Below, piece by piece: positions 5,851-7,896 of a stretch of 7,896 bases of DNA. Source of the DNA: Prevotellaceae bacterium. Lineage in GTDB: Bacteria; Bacteroidota; Bacteroidia; Bacteroidales; Bacteroidaceae. Position 1 is the stretch's first letter. Each line of letters begins with the position of its first letter. Location of the stretch: assembly GCA_003150315.1 (NCBI GenBank), contig QAML01000108.1, positions 1 to 7,896 on the forward strand. The letters are read 5' to 3'. A program made the position numbers and the translations under genes. The notes under the pieces are model-generated. The model had not been told where the DNA came from. It was given only the letters and a program-made list of their open reading frames with translations, and ran no database searches.

Positions 5851-7236
5851 TCAGAACAGGTTCAAAATTCCGAGACCATCGAGAAAGACAAGCGCAATGC
5901 CCGCAGGCACAATGTACCGGAGAGCAAAAATCAAAAGTCCGAAGCAACGCAGTTTTAACTTTCCGTCATTGGTGAGTTCGTACTCCATTACCTTTTTCTC
6001 AACAATCCACCCCATGAATACGGAAGTGAAGAAGCCTGCAATGAGAAGGAGTATTTTTGCGGTAACATAGTCAAAGACATCGAACAGACCCATTCCCGCA
6101 ATCTTGAAGTCGGCAAGCACACCCATGGACAACGAACACAGCGCACCGAAAACGAGACATCCGCCGGTTACAAACCATGCAGCTTTGCGCCTTGTTATCT
6201 TTCGGGTTTCAGAAAGATAGGCTGTAATTACTTCGTGAAGGGATATAGTGGAAGTTAAAGTGGCTACAACGAGAAGAGAATAGAATGCCAGCGAACAAAT
6301 ATACGCCATGACGGGCATACCTCCCAATGCAAGTTGGAACACATTGGGAAGCGCAATAAACACAAGCGACGGTCCTGCATCGGGATTCAATCCTGCAACA
6401 CTGAAAACCGCCGGAAAAATCACGATACCTGCCATTACAGCCACAAGAGTGTCAATGACGCTAACCGTGAGCGCAGTTTTGGTGATATTTGTCTCTTTTG
6501 AAAAATACGAAGCGTAAGTGCACATGCACCCCATGCCGAGGCTGAGCGAATAGAACGCCTGCGCCATTGCCGCCATTACTACCTCGGAGTTGATTTTCGA
6601 GAAATCGGGCGCAAAAAGAAACTGCAAACCTTTGGCGGCACCCGTTGTAGAAAGCGAGCAAACCATCAGGATTATAAGCAGAACAAACAAAACAGGCATC
6701 AACATCTTTGCAGATTTCTCTATACCGCCTTTCACGCCCCGCACAATGACAAAGTGAGTTACCAACATGAATATCGCCATGCACAGAAGCGGTTGCCAGG
6801 GATTGCTCACAAAGTTTGTGAAGTTTACGGAGAATATTTCTTCGCTGTTGTGCTGTTGCGCCATGACGTTAAAGCGATTTAGCAGCGATTGAAAGGTATA
6901 GAAAAGCGTCCAGCCGGCAACTACCGAATAATACGACAGAATCAAAAAAGAGGTGAACACTTCTATTTTACCGATGAAGCCCCAATGTTTTTTCGGCGAC
7001 ATGATTGCGTATGCCGAACCCGTGTTGGCGTGAGAATGACGACCTACCATAAATTCAGCAAGAAGCAGGGGAATGCAAATTACAAGCACGCATATTATAT
7101 ATATAATGAGAAACGCGCCGCCGCCATTGTTTCCCGCCTCTGTGGGAAACCTCCAAATATTTCCGAGACCCACTGCAGAACCAGCCGCAACGAGTATTGC
7201 TCCCAACTTACTTCCAAAATTACTTCTTGGTGCCAT
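5851..7236 (-). CDS. Sodium-dependent transporter, neurotransmitter:sodium symporter (NSS/SNF) family
   Basis: Inner-membrane Na+-coupled importer, in bacteria usually for amino acids or related amines; the substrate cannot be read from the sequence. TM1 carries the signature AAGSAVGLGNIWRFPTEAG (17-35), whose GLGNIWRFP region is the unwound substrate and sodium site. NGGGAFL (37-43) and LLLAEFMVGR (57-66) are also family marks. TM6 has FYSLSLGMGCMCTYASYFSK (228-247), another substrate/ion-binding stretch. Hydrophobic segments suggest about 11 helices, the common bacterial form (LeuT has 12): roughly 10-33, 40-62, 92-118, 148-166, 178-198, 220-245, 256-282, two in 302-338, then 352-372, 389-412 and 433-456. 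Boundaries are approximate. Start ATG at 7236 gives 461 aa beginning MAPRSNFGSKLGAILVAAGS, as expected for the family. An open frame extends upstream to 7557 but those 107 residues are not NSS-like and overlap vanZ. It is first in a likely operon with the HhH gene. Confidence 0.93.
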   Translation of the reverse strand: MAPRSNFGSKLGAILVAAGSAVGLGNIWRFPTEAGNNGGGAFLIIYIICVLVICIPLLLAEFMVGRHSHANTGSAYAIMSPKKHWGFIGKIEVFTSFLILSYYSVVAGWTLFYTFQSLLNRFNVMAQQHNSEEIFSVNFTNFVSNPWQPLLCMAIFMLVTHFVIVRGVKGGIEKSAKMLMPVLFVLLIILMVCSLSTTGAAKGLQFLFAPDFSKINSEVVMAAMAQAFYSLSLGMGCMCTYASYFSKETNITKTALTVSVIDTLVAVMAGIVIFPAVFSVAGLNPDAGPSLVFIALPNVFQLALGGMPVMAYICSLAFYSLLVVATLTSTISLHEVITAYLSETRKITRRKAAWFVTGGCLVFGALCSLSMGVLADFKIAGMGLFDVFDYVTAKILLLIAGFFTSVFMGWIVEKKVMEYELTNDGKLKLRCFGLLIFALRYIVPAGIALVFLDGLGILNLF

Positions 7237-7271
7237 ATTTATTTTTAATCGTTTTATTTGAGTTTCATTTA

Positions 7272-7302
7272 CAAAAGTACAAAAATTTGCGGCATAAGCA
7301 GT
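7272..7302 (-). promoter_or_regulatory. Putative promoter of the transporter-HhH unit
   Basis: Read on the minus strand, TACTTTTG (plus 7279-7272) matches the TAnnTTTG -7 consensus. With a 19-base spacer, the -33 position (plus 7302-7299) reads ACTG, only half matching TTTG. The -7 box ends 35 bases before the ATG at 7236, leaving a leader of about 30 bases that is A/T-rich and lacks a Shine-Dalgarno sequence. The 211-base region between this gene and vanZ must hold divergent promoters for both. Apart from a weak vanZ box, nothing else is recognisable in it. Confidence 0.4.
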
Positions 7303-7447
7303 TGTTTTCGTGCGTTTTGAATTATAATTGCGATAATCCGGCACATAAAGATTCGAGAAACCCATACTTTGAGGCTGTGAAATGGCAAAAGATTCGTGAA
7401 AATCGCTATTTTCGCGGCATATAAACACATAAATAAAAACAAAAACG

Positions 7448-7840
7448 ATGAAGCTGAAAAACTTTCCGTTGACAATAGCCTTTGTAGTGATGATTTTCGT
7501 GGTATGTATGATTCCCATTCCCGAAACACCCCTTAGCGGAGTGGCACTGATTGACAAATGGACTCACATAGCCCTTTTCCTCGCCCTCGGCATAGTGTTT
7601 TGGACAGAATACTGCCGTTCACGGAGCAGTCTGAAACCGCTTTCGCTTTTCGCCGTAAGCATTTTGCTGCCTATTTTCATGGGCGGACTTATTGAGATAA
7701 TGCAGGAAAATCTCACAACATGCCGCAGCGGCGATTGGCTTGACTTTTTAGCCGATTCCATAGGGGTTGTTGCAGGTGCCGTTTTAGGACGTTTCGGCAT
7801 AGCGGTGCTGTTCAAAAAAATAAGAAAAGGGAATGGCTGA
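7448..7840 (+). CDS. VanZ-family membrane protein
   Basis: Small (130 aa) integral membrane protein of the VanZ-like family, named after the teicoplanin-resistance accessory protein VanZ; most bacterial members have no known role and this should not be read as a resistance gene. Visible segments: an N-terminal helix (about 6-22) ending at the family-typical PIPE, a DKWTHIALFLALGIVFW helix (36-52), a third at about 65-82 (FAVSILLPIFMGGLIEIMQ), and a C-terminal one at about 102-122. DKWTHI, IEIMQ and GDWLDFLADSIGVVAGAVLG (94-113) are the conserved family patches. The ATG at 7448 is preceded by A-rich sequence without a Shine-Dalgarno. TATTTTCG at 7407-7414 differs from the -7 consensus at one position and is a weak promoter candidate. 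The gene diverges from the NSS transporter, and its stop codon directly abuts the repeat at 7840. Confidence 0.85.
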   Translation: MKLKNFPLTIAFVVMIFVVCMIPIPETPLSGVALIDKWTHIALFLALGIVFWTEYCRSRSSLKPLSLFAVSILLPIFMGGLIEIMQENLTTCRSGDWLDFLADSIGVVAGAVLGRFGIAVLFKKIRKGNG

Positions 7841-7896
7841 AAAACATAAGGCATGTTGTAAAAAATACAAGCCATATATTTTAAAATACAAGGCAC
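7840..7896. repeat. Third copy of the AT-rich palindromic repeat (right edge, cut)
   Basis: Bases 7840-7871 are the exact reverse complement of 4763-4794, and bases 7861-7896 are identical to 4709-4744 in direct orientation. In unit terms this copy begins with the AAAAACATAAGGCATGTTG unit, then AAAATACAAGCCATATA + TTTT (7862-7882), then AAAATACAAGGCAC (7883-7896), where the window ends inside the unit that makes the 42-bp palindrome at 4731-4772. It starts on the last base of the vanZ stop codon, so it could serve as the vanZ terminator by forming an A/T-rich hairpin; that role is inference. Confidence 0.9.

Noticed and set aside
7237..7557. Extended N-terminus of the NSS transporter
   Set aside because: The in-frame extension overlaps the promoter region and the start of vanZ and does not resemble NSS proteins. 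The family N-terminus begins at the ATG at 7236.
7448..7840. Glycopeptide resistance determinant
   Set aside because: VanZ-family membrane proteins are widespread and mostly unlinked to resistance; no vanHAX-type genes are near.
7564..7896. 110-codon minus-strand frame at the right edge
   Set aside because: It is antisense to vanZ and starts inside the repeat; vanZ has the recognisable family motifs.
4709..7896. Insertion sequence or integrative element bounded by the repeat copies
   Set aside because: No transposase, integrase or relaxase lies between the copies; the enclosed genes are ordinary chromosomal types.

Overview
The window looks like chromosomal DNA of a member of the Bacteroidota, most likely order Bacteroidales. 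The fused gamma-alpha KorA with KorB, the secreted GH76 protein, the membrane-anchored helix-hairpin-helix protein and the bacterial NSS transporter are all of types common there. A-rich leaders without clear Shine-Dalgarno sequences and several matches to the Bacteroides-type -7 box TAnnTTTG fit the same assignment. Genus cannot be decided from the sequence alone.

Layout: (1) 1-27 is a partial copy of an AT-rich repeat at the left edge. (2) 199-1365 (+) encodes a secreted GH76-type alpha-mannanase-like glycosidase standing alone. (3) 1623-4545 (+) is a korA-korB operon for a two-subunit 2-oxoacid (probably 2-oxoglutarate):ferredoxin oxidoreductase, ending in a strong hairpin terminator. (4) 4546-4968 is a gene-free interval between convergent genes, holding terminators and the most complete copy of the repeat. 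(5) 4969-7236 (-) is a probable two-gene unit: an NSS-family Na+-coupled transporter followed 9 bases later by a ComEA-like HhH protein. (6) 7237-7447 is a divergent intergenic region. (7) 7448-7840 (+) encodes a small VanZ-family membrane protein, whose stop codon abuts a third copy of the repeat running off the right edge.

The protein-coding content is ordinary housekeeping and accessory metabolism. KorA and KorB form one enzyme joining central carbon metabolism to low-potential electron carriers. The other genes show no clear shared pathway. I do not see a defence system, a phage, an insertion sequence, CRISPR or RNA genes.

The one signal the genes do not explain is the repeat. It is built of abutting 21-bp A-start/T-end units in both orientations, including a perfect 42-bp palindrome at 4731-4772. 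It occurs at three intergenic places in 7.9 kb, and both window ends fall inside it. This suggests a multi-copy intergenic palindromic or MITE-like family in this genome. Its function, if any, cannot be told from this window.
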